Assembly: GCA_016872875.1 (NCBI GenBank)
Contig: VGYW01000224.1
Span: 1-13,704, forward strand
Length of the DNA: 13,704 bases
Source of the DNA: Planctomycetota bacterium
Lineage (GTDB): Bacteria > Planctomycetota > PUPC01 > DSUN01
Direction of reading: 5' to 3'
The translations under genes and the position numbers were made by a program. The notes below the pieces were generated by a model. That model was not told where the DNA came from, searched no databases, and saw only the letters and a program-made list of their open reading frames with translations. The stretch's first letter is position 1. Each line of letters starts with the position of its first letter. Positions 13,582 through 13,704 of the stretch are shown here, piece by piece.

Positions 13582-13704
13582 GAGCCGCGATGAAATAACT
13601 GTTCCATCTCAGTTCTTCCCCCGGGGTTGGATGGTGTAGTTCCAGTCCCCGTGGAAGTCGTCTGGGACCAGGGCGATGGTCGCCATCTGTTCTTCGGTCA
13701 CCCT
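13582..13704 (-). mobile_element. End of an ISAzo13-type insertion sequence (partial)
   Basis: Coding potential for the propeller protein stops at about 13576-13581. From there to the window end, the minus strand carries the 3' end of a transposase gene and a short non-coding tail. The tail (minus strand TTATTTCATCGCGGCTCC at about 13581-13598) is a plausible terminal inverted repeat. The other end lies outside the window, so the boundary and target duplication are unconfirmed. Confidence 0.6.
13609..13704 (-). CDS. Transposase C-terminus, ISAzo13 family (partial)
   Basis: Thirty-one codons and a stop (complement of 13609-13611) are read on the minus strand; the gene begins outside the window. 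The peptide 'VTEEQMATIALVPDDFHGDWNYTIQPRGKN' matches the conserved end of ISAzo13-family DDE transposases (the 'Rhodopirellula transposase' domain), which typically end in 'F HG.WNYTI.P'. The match is from memory of the family and rests on a short segment. The gene is antisense to the propeller gene it interrupts. Confidence 0.7.
   Translation of the reverse strand, partial: RVTEEQMATIALVPDDFHGDWNYTIQPRGKN

Overview
The window is GC-rich with strongly GC-biased third codon positions. The gene content suggests a bacterium of the Planctomycetota or wider PVC group: very large TPR proteins, an ExbB/ExbD pair next to a prenyltransferase/squalene-cyclase-repeat protein, a PQQ-type propeller protein, a DUF433/DUF5615 pair, an ISAzo13-type transposase tail, and several dispersed palindromic repeat families of the sort that encode 'GGTGVPPV'. 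The taxonomic call is an inference from gene content, not from a marker gene.

Layout. Positions 1-289 hold a palindrome-rich leader and a plausible sigma-70 promoter (209-236). Positions 290-11868 form one apparent plus-strand operon of five genes: a 1494-residue secreted TPR protein with three embedded STN-like modules, a 1151-residue secreted TPR protein, a MotA/TolQ/ExbB-family channel protein with an extra extracytoplasmic domain, an ExbD-family protein overlapping it by ATGA, and a 577-residue protein with one membrane anchor, an acidic/proline-rich stretch and an alpha/alpha-toroid domain. A separate promoter at 11872-11901 then precedes a predicted toxin-antitoxin-like pair (DUF433 and DUF5615/PIN-like). 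Next comes a PQQ-type beta-propeller gene carrying a six-helix membrane insertion. It is cut off at about 13580 by the end of an insertion sequence on the minus strand, whose transposase C-terminus occupies 13609-13704.

How the genes may work together. ExbB/ExbD pairs convert proton-motive force into mechanical work on a periplasmic partner. The fifth gene sits where TonB or TolA would be and has the matching layout: an inner-membrane anchor, an extended periplasmic linker and a folded distal domain. The two giant TPR proteins are likely periplasmic or envelope scaffolds. I therefore read genes 1-5 as a candidate energised trans-envelope machine of unknown substrate. That is inference from architecture and synteny.

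The second theme is repeats. Every non-overlapping junction inside the operon carries short repeats: heptamer arrays, a four-hairpin cluster with conserved loops, and a GGAT microsatellite folded against its inverted copy. Repeats also extend into coding sequence, in the C-terminus of gene 1, two linkers of gene 1, and the signal peptides of gene 2 and the propeller gene.
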